Source of the DNA: Sipunculus nudus
Taxonomy: Eukaryota; Annelida; Sipuncula; Golfingiida; Sipunculidae
NCBI GenBank assembly: GCA_026874595.1
Contig: CM049316.1
Location: 22,593,839 to 22,657,838 of the forward strand
Direction: 5' to 3'
Length of the DNA stretch: 64,000 nt
Shown here piece by piece: positions 1 through 11,816 of this stretch (positions within the stretch are counted from its first letter, which is position 1; the number at the start of each line of letters is the position of its first letter). The notes below the pieces were generated by a model. It did not search any database. It saw only the letters and a program-made list of their open reading frames with translations, and was not told where the DNA came from. The translations under genes were made by a program, and so were the position numbers.

Positions 1-1200
1 ATACTCGTAAGGAAAAAATATTTTAACCAACGCGTCTCTGACTTCCATATATATGTTGTATAGTCGAGACTCCAAGCCCATCTTTTTTAAACAATAAATT
101 GGCTAATTTCAGTTAAACCCATATTCTCCTTGCCAGCAAAACCAACAAAGCATCTCAGAATATACCCTTTTGCACTTCAGTGGTGCCAATGAGCCAATCA
201 GATGCCAATTTACTCGTCTGTTACCATTGATATTTTATTTTACAAGCCTTATTTGACACTGAAAGGGTTTTGATACTTTTCTAAAAGCCGGACGTCTTGT
301 TTTAAACTGGCGCTGCGTCTGGGTTTCGTACATGGATGGCAATCCATATTTTTTTATATCGGTGCTTAGTAATATACAATATGAAATCTGTGAACGTTAA
401 CCATTGGCCTTGGTGACTGTGAATGGGTTTCAGTCCAAATGTTTGATATACTCAAGGTTGGATGTTTTATTCAACCACCTACATGGTCGCGATTTGGTGG
501 GGCACAGGGTACTTGTCCCCCATGCACACTTTTCATAACACTTCCCCTCCCACATTACGCTAATTAAGGAATGTAATTTTGTGATAAAGGTTAAAGTTTT
601 ATATGAATCAATAGATTCATAGATATTACAAAATTAAATCCCTTATATTAAATTAATGTCCCTTGTATGGATGTATGTAAGGGTTTCGGAGACCACTTTA
701 ATATAATAAACCATGTCGAAAAGAAGGGGTAAGCCCAACCCACCCCCCACCCCACACCACCACCATTGCTAAAAAACATTTGGTCAACTGTATACCCAAG
801 TCTCTCTTTTTATAGTTGCTAAACATACCTTGCTTCAGTAACGCCAGTATTAAAAAGAGCAACTACAAAAGGTGGTTAACGATACAAAGTACCTTGCTTT
901 GTTTGTTAGTGTTTACATCGACAGCCCTAGAGACGCTATATTTCGCGTCCTTGTGGTACCATCCATAGTTGCATACATTTTGTTTGCAACCGGCATAATA
1001 TTATGTTTAATTTAGTTCTTACGGTACATCAACCATGAGATATTTACACCTTACTTGGCAACAAAGAATACTAATGAACCATGCAAGAAAGCAAATATAA
1101 CAACCCTTCTAAATTAGTTAACATGTGAATAATAAAGAATATATATTGTCCTAATGATCAGCTACATGTGAACCCAGCGAGCATGTTACCAAAACACACT
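1..1200 (+). repeat. Dispersed repeat, copy 1 (pairs with 7240-7900)
   Basis: This stretch is similar, in the same orientation, to 7240-7900. The match is clearest from about 870 to 1200, where long blocks such as GTTTGTTAGTGTTTACATCG and ATAATAAAGAATA recur in the same order. The start (ATATTTTAACCAACSCGTCTC) also recurs at 7250. This copy is longer, so one copy has gained or lost internal sequence. No open frame or transposase motif is visible. It could be an old segmental duplication or two copies of an unidentified mobile element; it runs off the left edge. Confidence 0.7.
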
Positions 1201-1501
1201 TTGAGCATTCATAACCCTGCCTTGCCTCTAGACATGCACCACTTATCCGATTATTTTCAGTACTGAAGGCTTCCGCCATTTATACTTTTGACCCATATCT
1301 GCAGCATCACTTGTGTCTGTGTGTGTTATGTACAACAACCCGTTTTGATAGAATTAAAAGTCAGCTTGAACTATCCCATATATGTACACAGTAAAATTAT
1401 TACTTTTATTAATCTTCTCAATACCAATTAAATACTTTCACTGTATCCTGTAATTTTGCAGTCATGTTTACTGTTATCATTATCTGTGTCATGTCTTTAT
1501 G

Positions 1502-1506
<5 letters not shown>

Positions 1507-1532
<26 letters not shown>
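1507..1532. repeat. (TA)n microsatellite
   Basis: Uninterrupted AT dinucleotide tract lying directly upstream of the MITE at 1539. Confidence 0.9.
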
Positions 1533-1538
<6 letters not shown>

Positions 1539-1725
1539 CAGTGGAACCCCACAATTACGACCACCTTGGGGACTGACCAAAGTGGTTGTTATTTGGGGGT
1601 GATGGGATATGTGAAACTCTAAGTTACCTGGATCGTATATTTGGGACCAAGAAAAGTGGTCGTAATTGTAGGGGCGGTCGCGATAGCGGGGGGGGGGGGG
1701 GTCGCAAGGCGGGTTTCCACTCTAT
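1539..1725 (+). mobile_element. MITE with CAGTGGAACC termini, copy 1
   Basis: A ~187-bp element begins CAGTGGAACCCCACAATTA and ends GGTTTCCACTC, giving short terminal inverted repeats. The interior alternates GTGGTCGTAATT-like blocks and their complements. A second copy lies at 53712-53890 with most of the same sequence. The ends resemble pogo/Tigger-type TIRs (CAGTnnAACC), but the assignment is inference. A G-run interrupts the 3' part. Confidence 0.7.
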
Positions 1726-2852
1726 ATATGTGTGTGTGTGTGTGTTGCAAGCTCTGGTCTTTTCGTTTTTCCACATTCAAAAACTCATTATGAACAGGAG
1801 AAAGTGTTATTCTTAGACAGTAATCAATTCTCTGATCGTATTTATAAAAAAAGTTAAGACTGATCATTTTTTCATGTAGGTACGTAGCCGTACATATTTA
1901 TTTTAGGGCTTTTATTTAAACAACTATTCAATCAATTCGAGCATTTTTGACGCTACCGCGTATGTACCACTCAATTTAATGTCAAAGTACATCCCTTCAC
2001 AGCTTCACAAATAATTTGTGTATTGGGGTATAAAATTAAAATAAATTAGAAAAAAATGAAGAAGTCCTACAATAATTAAACTAGTAATCTGCATTCTCTG
2101 GAAAGTAGACCTCCGCCCCTTACTGTGGGGTTCTCTAAAATCCTTGTTTCCATTCACATATTGGTCCATGTTTCCATTTTTATTGGCGGATAATTTCCTC
2201 AACAAGTGTTTGGGAACTTATTCGGACCATATACCAATGTTCAATTGGGCACATGCGACTGCACATTAGTGAATATTACTGGACGTCCTTCCTGTATCAA
2301 GATCACCCCAAAATCTGATTCTTGATTGGCCCATTTTCATGAGACCTCATCCATGATTGCGGGGATTATGTTGTGAACAAACACAGACACAGACACACAA
2401 ACCAAAATGATCGATTACCCTTCTTGCAGAGGCATCAGTTATTAGTAACAATCATGAATTTATATTGGCGATACACATATGGCCCCACATAAATACGTCT
2501 GACAAGTCGTATTTGTGTGACGACATGAAAATGTATTTATACCTGTAACAGTTTGCTGACCTGTGTAGCAACTCAGCATTCTTCATTGTCGCGATGTTTA
2601 CTAACATAATGCGTTAATAAGAGCCAATAATTTAATTAGAGGTTAATGTACTGGTTTATTCAGTGTCAGAACAGACATTCTTAATGACAGCGACACGATG
2701 TTAGTAAACAAGGGACCACAGATGAGAAGGCGGATGTGTTCCCGTTACTGGTATGTTTATATAAAGCCCGGGTATGATTTGACTGCTGTACTTTATATGA
2801 AGTTTACTGATAAGCAAAGGTGCGATTACCTGATATATCCGTTTATCCACAA
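1726..2852. other. AT-rich stretch with no recognised gene
   Basis: No open frame with recognisable homology, RNA gene or clear repeat was seen on either strand. Confidence 0.5.
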
Positions 2853-4012
2853 GCCTTTGAAATCAATATTAAAACGCGTCTAAATGGCCCCTATATAGCC
2901 CTATGGCACCCATAGTAATATAAAGACACAAGGTATGAAACGACTGACTGGGGGCCCCGAGCGACCTGCCGTATAAACTGTCCATTTCCAACCCACCGAC
3001 GGTGTGGCACGAACTTATCTCTTGCATGCACATGAAATTGAACTAAATGGTTCCGTCTGACACAAAACTAATGGCTGTCCCACACAGGCGACTCTACAGG
3101 CGACTATAGGCGACCAGGCAGTCGCCTCATGGTCGCCGGGGGATCGCCTGTAGTCGCTCGAAGTCGCCTAAAGACGCGTGGCCACTTGATTTTCAACATG
3201 ATCATAATTCACAGGCGACAGCTTTTTTTTACGCCAGTGAGCGTAGCATGTCTTCTACTGGCCAGTGAGCGTAGCATGTCTTCTACTGGCGTAGGTGCTG
3301 TCCCAGGCTGTCGCCAGGTGACGTGGGTTGTCGTAGGTACTGTCGTAAGCTGTCGCCAGGTGACGTGGGTTGTCGTGTGTGCTGTCGTGGGCTGGTGTAC
3401 TTGATACATGGCCCACCCTTGTCTCCGGCCCGTCACATTGCAAAGTGGGAAGACCCGTAGAAACTTGTCGCGGGTGGACGCAGCATGAATTCTGGTGTCG
3501 TAGGTTGTCGCCAGTGTAGTCGTAAGTTGTCGTAGATGTGGTCGTAAGTTGTTGTATGTGACTGTCCTTTATCGCGGCGATTGTGTCGCCGGTTGTCGGC
3601 AGCTTGTCGTAGCTTGTCGTCAGACAGTCGTAAACCTGTTGAAGCTTGTCGTAAACTAAGGTCGTAGCGGAGGTCCTGTCGCCTGTTTTCGGCGACCATA
3701 AAGCGACAACCAGGTCGCCTGTAGTGTCCTGTAGAGTCGCCTAAGTGAAACAGTCCCATAACTCGCGTTACGGTTTCTAGACGCGTATAATTACCTGTTT
3801 AAGCAGGCTGAGGGGACACAGTTCAAACGGTCTTCCCTTTCCTTGACACTCGAAAAGGCCCGAGCGACTTCCGAGCATTATTGTGGGATTGTTTTTCATA
3901 GCCAAGGCAACCAATCAGTGACGCTCTTATTGGCCAATATGATTAAACAGCTATACAGTATGGGGCTTTATAGGGGCCATTTAGACATGTTTTAATACTG
4001 ATTTCAAGGTAC
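2853..4012. mobile_element. Fold-back element, arms 2853-2905 / 3957-4012
   Basis: The left arm (reading GAAATCAATATTAAAAC then TCTAAATGGCCCCTAT) is inversely repeated at 3957-4012 with a few differences. The arms enclose about 1.05 kb that itself contains a second inverted-repeat element rich in GGCGAC/GTCGCC (3071-3760). Nothing in it encodes a transposase. Most likely a non-autonomous DNA element with another inserted in it. Confidence 0.65.
3071..3760. mobile_element. MITE built of GTCGCC-type reiterations
   Basis: The ends are inverted: GGCGACTCTACAGGCGAC near 3085 and GTCGCCTGTAGTGTCCTGTA near 3715. Both arms consist of reiterated GGCGAC or its complement with short spacers. The centre has tandem copies of a ~27-bp unit (GCCAGTGAGCGTAGCATG at 3234 and 3261) and of a ~56-bp unit containing GTCGCCAGGTGACGTGGGTT. 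Short frames through it are artefacts of the repeat. Confidence 0.7.
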
Positions 4013-5561
4013 CGTGGTTAATCGCAGTACACCCATGCAGCCGCATTCATATTGCGTATCGCCATATTGCTATGATATATAGAGATTTCCAGTAAATCGT
4101 CAACCTGATTTATTGCCATAAAAATAAGCATTGTTAGCTGTTTTGCATTTCAAAACGGATGGAGATTGATTAAAGCTCATGTCATTGTCTCGTGAGAGTC
4201 GCTCAACAAAATGTTTTAGTGTTAGCCTTTACTATACTAGGCCTACTAGGCTCCAGGCCCGATAACCAAAGGTCCGTTCCCATAAACCCGCATGTTGGTA
4301 ATGAAGCATCGGTATTTATTAATAATCTTTGATAGCGCTACTTTGTCAGGATTATGATATAAACAGGGGCGTGTTAAGGATTTAGGGTTCGGGGTCTGAG
4401 CAGATTTTGTAGCCATCGACCCCCCCCCCCCCTCCACCCCCGATGATTGTATCATATAAATACGTGATTGAAGTGGCGAGTCCGGGATTTTGGAAAAGGA
4501 GGGTTCCAACTGAGGAAGATTTAATAAAAAAACTTAAGAAAATTCAAATGTTCCTCGGAAGGAAATTGTCTCGAACCAGACATGAACCGCTCAAATTTTT
4601 TTTTTTTTTTATTTTACTTTATATATCAGTTATCCTGTGGATAATGTGCGTGTTTTTTTTATCCTCGCATACTATGCTATAAACACGCGAGACGCCTCTT
4701 ATACAATACACCTCGTATATTCAATTTTGGGTGATCAATTTTGTAGGATGATACGTCGGATCCGGACCGCATCCGTAACCTTTTAAAAAGTATAGATCCT
4801 TCATAATATCATATACTACTATGTTTGACTTGTCCGCAACCGCCGACCACGAGTTTAAAAGGAATCGTAATTAAAGCGTATATGAAGAAGTGGGTATTCT
4901 AAACCTAAAACAATATTTGTGAATTCTGAGCAGAGTTAATACCTTGAGTGTTGAGTAAGGATTTTCTTTACACGTACGTCGTGTGAAAACGGCTTAAAAT
5001 AGCAGCAAGTTGACAAATGTTGACAGAATGTTGAGACTATAAAACCATAGATTAAACGCTTAAGGGACAAGGTGCGGAAATCAACCTTTTTTGGGTTATT
5101 TAAATCACCACTGGACTGTCTCTGTGTTAATCTGGTACCATCTAATCACGTAGACCTGTCAATCACTCTACTGATACGCCTTAAAGAGACAACAGTATAC
5201 AAGTTAAATCCGTCGATAAGAAGAAATTAATAAGCATTAGGCTCTATGGATCTTTGACAGCGACATTCATAACAAAACCTGCTTTGTACAGGTCAGGGTA
5301 CTTCACACCGTACATTTAACTTTCAGTACCAGTGATGGATACTGGTATTTGTACTTCTGTTAGCTTGCCTATACATCGAGGAAGCCACCCCAGTTGGTCC
5401 CGATGTGCTGTCCCGATGTCGAAAAATCCACGGAATGCTTTTAACAATGTACAAAAGAAATTGATAACATAAAAATATACAAGTGTGTGCTTATCATTCA
5501 GGATAAAAAGGTATTTGTCCACACAATAAAAGGGTCTTTTTGTACTAAAATAATTTAGCAT
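4013..5561. other. Intergenic, no recognised gene
   Basis: Contains a short repeat remnant around 4365-4440 (CAGGGGCGTGTTAAGGATTT then a C-run), related to the CAGGGGCGGATCC family seen at 25107. Otherwise only AT-rich sequence. Confidence 0.5.
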
Positions 5562-6962
5562 TCACCAACTGCACGTACAATATCGTTCTGAACGCGGACA
5601 GGAGCTAGCTCGGTGCTGTGCCCGTTCCTGTAGGCAGATTGTAAAGGCTCTTGAAGACCGTTGCTATTCAAATATTCCCTAATCTGTTGATCTACCACTT
5701 TCTCAAGCACTTTTCAAATAAACGAAAGATTGGAGCTGGTCGATAGTTTTTCTGACAATTTCTATCAACATTTTGTCATTTGAGCAGATGAGTCACAAGA
5801 GCAGACTTGAAATCCTCCGGAAAATATCCCTCTGTCAATGATATATTGACAATAGCAGCAATAACAGCTCCAATTTTATTTAGAACTTTCTTCAGCAGTT
5901 GTGTCTGGATTGGGTCAATTGTACAACTCTTATTTGGCTTCGATGCTAAGATCTTGATTATCTCGACTGTCGATAAGATGTTGAAGTTGTTGAAGTGGCT
6001 TTCCGGTGTCGCAATGTTGGCTTCCTTATTGTAAGCCTTCTGATTAATAGAATTTTAATCTTTGTAAATATGTCATAACAAAAAGTCCCCGAACATGGCA
6101 ACCAGTTCAGCTTTTATTTGTGGAGATTTGGCAGGCGCGGATCCAGGATATTTATCAGAGGATGGAGGGTCAACGCTAGTGTAGATAAACATTAGGTGAT
6201 TATTCCGAGCAATTTACCTGTCATGATTCAGAATTGGTCTAAAAAATATTGGAATTTGAGCCAACCCCCTCCCCAGAATCCGCGCGCCTGGTTGGATACT
6301 GGATTTCTTACCCAACAGTCTATATACCACCTGAAATAGATGCCCAGTATCACCTTTATTTTCTTCAATGGCTGACTTGAAATAGTCTGCTTTTGTCTGA
6401 CTGGTTAGACTATTGACTTAAGTCCTTCTCTGAATGAACATTTCACGATGGACAATCCACTGTGCTTTTCGCCAAAGTCTTTTTGCTTGCCTCCTTGCTT
6501 GTTTGGCCTCACATATATTGTCAGTGTACCAATCAGCTTCTTAACGAATGGCAGGGGCGGATAAAGGAATTTAGAATAAGGGGGGCTCACATTGCGAGGG
6601 TAGGAGGGGGGTAGAAATGTGTTGAAAATTTAGGTTATAATCGTGCAATCTGGGATAGCTTAAATGCATTATAAAGCAAGACATAGGTTATAACTAGAAG
6701 CGTGACGGTTTACTTTGAGTTTTTTCCCCATATTTTTTTTAGGTCGAAAAAGGCGCCTCCCCAACCCATCCCAGAATGGTAATTTTGCTGGTTTTAGAGA
6801 AGCTATTTCATCCATAATGGAAGACAATGCTTTGTTGTAAGTGTTGACTAACTCATCCAGGGAAGAATCTGAAGGCACCGCATCAGGCAGTACAGACTGT
6901 TCGATAGCATTTGTGAGAGAATCTTTATTGGTTGAATGCGGCTTTCTATATGTTACTTCCAT
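5562..6962 (-). pseudogene. Decayed non-LTR retrotransposon (LINE) fragment
   Basis: Reading the - strand in shifting frames gives pieces of a LINE polyprotein. Around 6700-6960 there is a segment with LDELVNTYNKALSSIMD, typical of the region between endonuclease and reverse transcriptase. Near 6405-6560 comes an arginine-rich stretch with WYTDNI and EAKQARRQAKRLWRK. At 5640-6030 come reverse-transcriptase blocks NYRP and QSAYRNGHSTE, preceded by a segment with FPEDFKSALV. Stops, frameshifts and two insertions (about 6120-6295 and 6550-6790, both GGCGGAT-type repeats) break it. The pattern fits CR1/L2/RTE-like LINEs; clade is not resolved. It cannot be functional. Confidence 0.75.
6120..6295. 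repeat. GGCGCGGATCCAGG-type insertion in the LINE
   Basis: Bounded by GGCGCGGATCCAGGATA at the left and CCAGAATCCGCGCGCC at the right, roughly inverted. Related in its ends to 25107-25282. It separates two homologous pieces of the LINE, so it is probably younger than that element. Confidence 0.55.
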
Positions 6963-7239
6963 AACGGGATGAGGTGGTTTGGCTACAGACAGGCGAGCAG
7001 AAAAACGGGGTAACGGTCTGGAAAACCATGATCAACGGAAATTACAGCAGAATCTAAGGAGTCATTTGTCTTGTTTATAATCATGTTTATTCACATTTTA
7101 ACCATTCTAAGTGAGAAGTATACACGTCATTTAAAAAAAACTTAACTGATGCTCTACTTGAATAAGTTTTACACTATTTCTCCCTTAAATTATGAACATT
7201 GCCCGTTTGCAAATGATCCATGTCGTAATTTTTTAAAGA

Positions 7240-7900
7240 ATTATTACAAATATTTTAACCAACCCGTCTCTGACCTCAATGTATAAGCTGTTTAATCAAG
7301 ATTCAAAGCCCTCTACTGCTTTAAAAATAAATAGGTTAAGTCCATCATTTTTCAGATCTTTAATTTTCATTGCGAAATTACATTCATTATATTAGCAAAA
7401 ATGTTTGTGTGTATTTTTGTATCGGGTCGCTGTTAAATATGGCGTATCCAATGTCGAAGGGGGGAAGAATCCAAACTCAGTATCACCACCACCATTGCAT
7501 AAGGAAATTGCCCCAATAGCGTCGTTATTAAAAAAATACCACTACAAAAAACAGGTAAATGTTACAAAGTACCTTACTATGTTTGTTAGTGTTTACATCG
7601 ACGACCCTAGAGACGCTATTTATTCCTTGTGATACTATCAATATTTGCATTCATTTTTTATAGCAACCGGCACAATATTTTGTTTAATTTATTTCATACG
7701 GTACATTGATCACGAGATATTTACCCCTTACTTGGCAACAAATGAACTACTAGGACTACTAATGAACCATGCAAAAGAAAAAACAATTAAATCAAACCCT
7801 CTAAATTAGATAACATGTGAATAATAAAGAATAAATATTGTCCTAATAATTAGCTATATGTGAACATTGCGAGCAAGTTACCAAAACACACTTTGATATC
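7240..7900 (+). repeat. Dispersed repeat, copy 2 (pairs with 1-1200)
   Basis: Direct copy of parts of 1-1200, see that entry. Matching blocks include TTGTTAGTGTTTACATCGAC and CTTGGCAACAAA, ending near the shared CAAAACACACTTTGA. Many substitutions and indels indicate an old duplication. Confidence 0.7.
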
Positions 7901-8517
7901 CACGTTTTCTGACCTATTTTTATGTAAGCTTCAAGGGATAATCTTTAGTTTATAAAGGCCCTTTATGTATCGGGCTTCAAATAGGAATATATATATATTC
8001 GAATGACTAGCCAATTTAGCTAAATAATGTGGTTTTGAATGGAAAAAAGAACTCGCTTAAAAAACTGCTTGAAACCGACTCTTTATCAGAAACAATGATT
8101 TGCGTGGCCTTTCCTCACAGGCAGATGATGCACTTCCTGGCTTGAAGTGGCTCGGTTAGAACATAGGGCACATATTGTTTGCCGCTTATCACCTCCGATC
8201 AGTGCTTATTAAACTATTTGTCAAGTGAAAACCACTGCCGATGAGTATTTTACATATGCTTTCGATAAAAATGTATTTTCGATTTATGATGAATACAACA
8301 CGTTTTAGCTGAGATAACATAATATTATCGCTAAGTGGAATGACCCTAGTTTTCCGAAGGGAACTTCCAGGGCTCTCGCACAGCGTGTGATTTACTGTGA
8401 TTAACCAAATGTCTCCTGGTAAGCTATGAATTCTTTATATAGGAACGGCTTGGCGGTGGATTTGAACGTTAGAACTAAGGAAATACACGCCGTACACACA
8501 CACATATATATACACAT

Positions 8518-8518
<1 letters not shown>

Positions 8519-8570
<52 letters not shown>

Positions 8571-8660
8571 GGCTGTATCAATATATCGATATATCGATAC
8601 GAATCGATACACGACGTCGATACCATAACCGAAATGTGTTGCATGCTGTGTCGGTCGAAT
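8519..8660. repeat. (TA)n array plus GGGCTGTATC repeat end
   Basis: A TA tract (8519-8568) runs straight into TTAGGGCTGTATCAATATAT followed by ATCGATACGAATCGATACAC. The same kind of junction occurs inverted near 11650 (CCGATACCCAGCCCTAA then TATA), suggesting termini of one element family with GGGCTG ends inserted in TA tracts. Confidence 0.55.
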
Positions 8661-8907
8661 CGATGTAAAAAATTGATTGCTAATGAATAGGGATATAAAT
8701 CTAAGTTTAAATATAACCTTGACGATTTATAAAGGTAAATGCACAGTATATTTGTTGCTTTGGCTTTTAATACTTGATAAGAAATGTTTATACGCATGCA
8801 CGTCAGTACTTCCATGACAAGCAGGTGCATGTAAGCGATAATAGGAAAATGATACTGACTTATTTATATATATGTGTGTGTGTGTATCAAACTTATTCGC
8901 TTTATGA

Positions 8908-9290
8908 TATAATGAAACCCCGGGCTGCAGGCGGACACCCTTCTGGGGCGGACACCCCGCCTGACGGACACTTTTTGGGCCGATGGAGCGTTTTTACTAC
9001 TTTATGAACCCCATTAAGGTCCGGCCAAACCGAACACTTCGCTGCGCTGCAAAGCGCTGCAAATAAACGGCTGAGCATTTTTGCGGCGCTGCACAGCTGA
9101 GAAAGTTGAACTTTTTTCAGCTTTTTTTGCCGGGCTGCACAGCACGGCGCAGCGCAGCGTTCTGTGTGGCCGGGCCTTCAGGGCGGATTCCCCTTTTATT
9201 CAGACAACGGACACTTTTTTGTCCGCCCGATGGCGAAAATCACCCCGACTAACGGACCCCCAAGTGGCCGCCCCGATCGAAGTCGTGGGA
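8908..9290 (+). mobile_element. GGCGGACACCCC-type MITE interrupted by another MITE
   Basis: Begins near AATGAAACCCCGGG and is rich in GCGGACACCCC and GTCCGCCC-like blocks, matching the fragment at 10245-10370 that ends GAGGTTTCACTGTATA. The GAAACC/GGTTTC termini are of pogo/Tigger style (inference). It is split by the element at 9016-9178. Confidence 0.55.
9016..9178. mobile_element. MITE with AAGGYCCGGYC termini, copy 1
   Basis: A ~163-bp near-palindrome starts AAGGTCCGGCCAAACCGAAC and ends GTGTGGCCGGGCCTT. Subterminal CTGCGCTGC and GCAGCGCAG blocks form the inner arms, with AGTTGAACTTTTTTCAG in the middle. A related copy is at 59604-59826. Its position inside the 8908-9290 element shows a nested insertion. 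Confidence 0.75.
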
Positions 9291-9668
9291 ATACTTTGAA
9301 ATTGCAAATATGGTCTGCTTCTTGTACGCCTAATATCACTTAATTGTTCTCATGATTTTGGCATACTGCCATGACTATAAGACCGGAGCTAGTTTTACTC
9401 AAGTTGCCTTATTTTTCAGCTGGAACATTCATTTATGTATCCTTTTATCAATAGCAGCCCCCCCCCCCCCAAAAAAAAAAAAAATTACCGAATTAATGAA
9501 GTTTCAATTGTGCCGAGCAGCAACATATTTATTCTGAATTTGGACCACATTATTTTATCATTGGCCCAGAAGCCAGGATAATGACGTATCTTTTACACAC
9601 CCTGACGATAACAGTCACGAGTCATGACCTATCGCCTGGGGTAAGGGCTCAGCGATATCAACCAATCC

Positions 9669-9902
9669 CCGATCCTGTAACATTTGCATCACGGAAATCA
9701 GTCCCAACTACCAATTATAAGGCATATATGATATCATGCATTGATTTATCATATTTGCTGACCCTCCCAAAATATTTTCACAAGACCGATCCTGTAACAT
9801 TTGCATCACGGAAATCAGTCCCAACTACCAATTATAAGGCATATATGATATCATGCATTGATTTATGATATTTGCTGACCCTCCCAAGATATTTTCACAA
9901 GA
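9669..9902 (+). repeat. Tandem duplication of a 117-bp unit
   Basis: Two adjacent copies, 9669-9785 and 9786-9902, each starting at CGATCCTGTAACATTTGC. By eye they differ at about two positions (C/G in GATTTATSATATTT and A/G in CCCAARATATT). Such low divergence indicates a recent duplication. No coding function is seen. Confidence 0.9.
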
Positions 9903-10244
9903 CCTGAACGAGATGTCAGAAATTAAATTAAGTCATAAGCGATTCTTTAATTATAAAGGAAAGACTGAGTAATTGAGAAATTTTACAGACCCAGTGCAGA
10001 AATGTATATATCGAGACGAGTAAGTCCTGTTGATGTCAATCAATGTAAGAATATAAATTTTAATAATAGGTAATGGCGATAATGTTCCAGTTAATATAAA
10101 AAGCCTAATTCAAAAATAAATAAAAATAAATAAAAAATAATTATAACAACCGGCAGCATTAAATTTTATTCACATGTAACACATATTTAAGGTTAAATAT
10201 TAAAGGAAAAATACCGGTTTTTTATGGTTGATAAAGTCCCATAC

Positions 10245-10370
10245 TTGGGTCTCCGACAAGTTGCCGCAGCCGGACCTCCTGGGCCCGACCCCCTCTGGGG
10301 CGGACACCCCGCTTCAACGGACAAATTGTCCAGTCCCGTGACTTATCGCCCAGAGAGGTTTCACTGTATA
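10245..10370 (+). mobile_element. Fragment of the GGCGGACACCCC-type MITE
   Basis: Shares GGGGCGGACACCCCGC with 8908-9290 and ends GAGAGGTTTCACTGTATA. The left end is indistinct. Confidence 0.5.
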
Positions 10371-11479
10371 TTATTTTATCTCTTTTTTTTATTTACGCAG
10401 CCAGTCATTGGTTACTTGAAACTCCAACGTTTAACATCAGACGTAAAATAAATGTTTAAAGCCTGGGGACAAATTCTGTTCACACAGCAGATATACTGAT
10501 TTTTAATAAAAAGCCATAAGAATTATTACAAATAGCAAATACAATGCCCACACTGAACCAGATTTTAAATCATTAAAATCTTTAAAATTAATGACATCTT
10601 CAGACTAAAACTTTACTATAACTACTGCCATGAAGCACTACCAAAATATTTACAAACATTTGATTTTTTCAACAAGGACCATGACACACGAACATGACAC
10701 AAGACATAAAGATATCCATGTTACAAATAAAACCAGACTTAAGATAGCAGACAGCTATCTGAGAAACATAACACCAAAAGTCATAAATGAAACCGAATAA
10801 ATCATTGTTGACAAAATCTTCACTCATAGTCTTCAAGGTTTGATTTGCTACATCAAACAACATATTATAAATTATTATAAAGACAAATGCCTTCAGATAA
10901 TATGCTACATCTGTAACAAAAATTAGTCTAATCAATTTTAATCAATAACAAACTATAATTTCAGTAATTCAAGTTGTAAATCTTCCCAGTTTTTTTTTAC
11001 AAATTTTCTCATTAAATCATATAGTATCAAATATTGAGAATGTTAATATTTAACTTCCATATTTATGTACAATTTATCTCTCTCCATGTTTCATGCACAG
11101 GGAGCTGTTGTGTCAGCGGATTAAAATCCTTAACAAGTCTCCAGACATAATAAAAACAAAAATATTGACATGCTTAATATATTTTGTATGGATGCTTTAC
11201 TTTTATGTCGAATAAAATATTTCTCTCTCGCACACACACACACACTAATGGATTCACACATGAAACAAAAAATACAGCCTATGACCTTTCCCATCAAATG
11301 CAATAAAACTGTTTGTGCGGGGGGGGGGGATGCAATGGGCTCAAAGAAGATAGAGAATTTGGTAGTTTTAATTAGATAGATTTTGATAATTAAAATCAAC
11401 TGGTCTGATTTTGTATTTAATATCAAGCTGAAGCTGTTCAACTTGGGTGCATATCATACGGAATATTTGCTATATTAAA

Positions 11480-11480
<1 letters not shown>
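10371..11480. other. AT-rich intergenic, no recognised gene
   Basis: Only low-complexity AT-rich sequence, a short CA tract near 11230 and a G-run near 11320. A moderately long - strand frame at 10669-10935 has no recognisable motif and is likely chance. Confidence 0.45.
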
Positions 11481-11481
<1 letters not shown>

Positions 11482-11532
<51 letters not shown>

Positions 11533-11663
11533 AAGAAACAGAGCTTTTATTAAGAAATGATATACAAAAAGAAATAAAGCGTATCGTCAATACATATCGG
11601 TATCGAATTAACTGTATTGCAATACGTATTGTACCGGAGGAGGCGGACCGATACCCAGCCCTA

Positions 11664-11748
<85 letters not shown>
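11482..11748. repeat. Two (TA)n arrays flanking a short repeat
   Basis: TA tracts at 11482-11529 and 11662-11748 surround about 130 bp. That segment ends CCGATACCCAGCCCTAA, an inverted version of the GGGCTGTATC end at 8570. Confidence 0.7.
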
Positions 11749-11751
<3 letters not shown>

Positions 11752-11816
11752 TTGCGGTTTTTACCAGTATGTTATACATGGTATGGGATTATCTTTAATG
11801 TGTGTAGAGTAATAAA

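Noticed and set aside
3129-3759. Overlapping frames in the GTCGCC-rich region
   Set aside because: All derive from reiterated GTCGCC-type words in a MITE.
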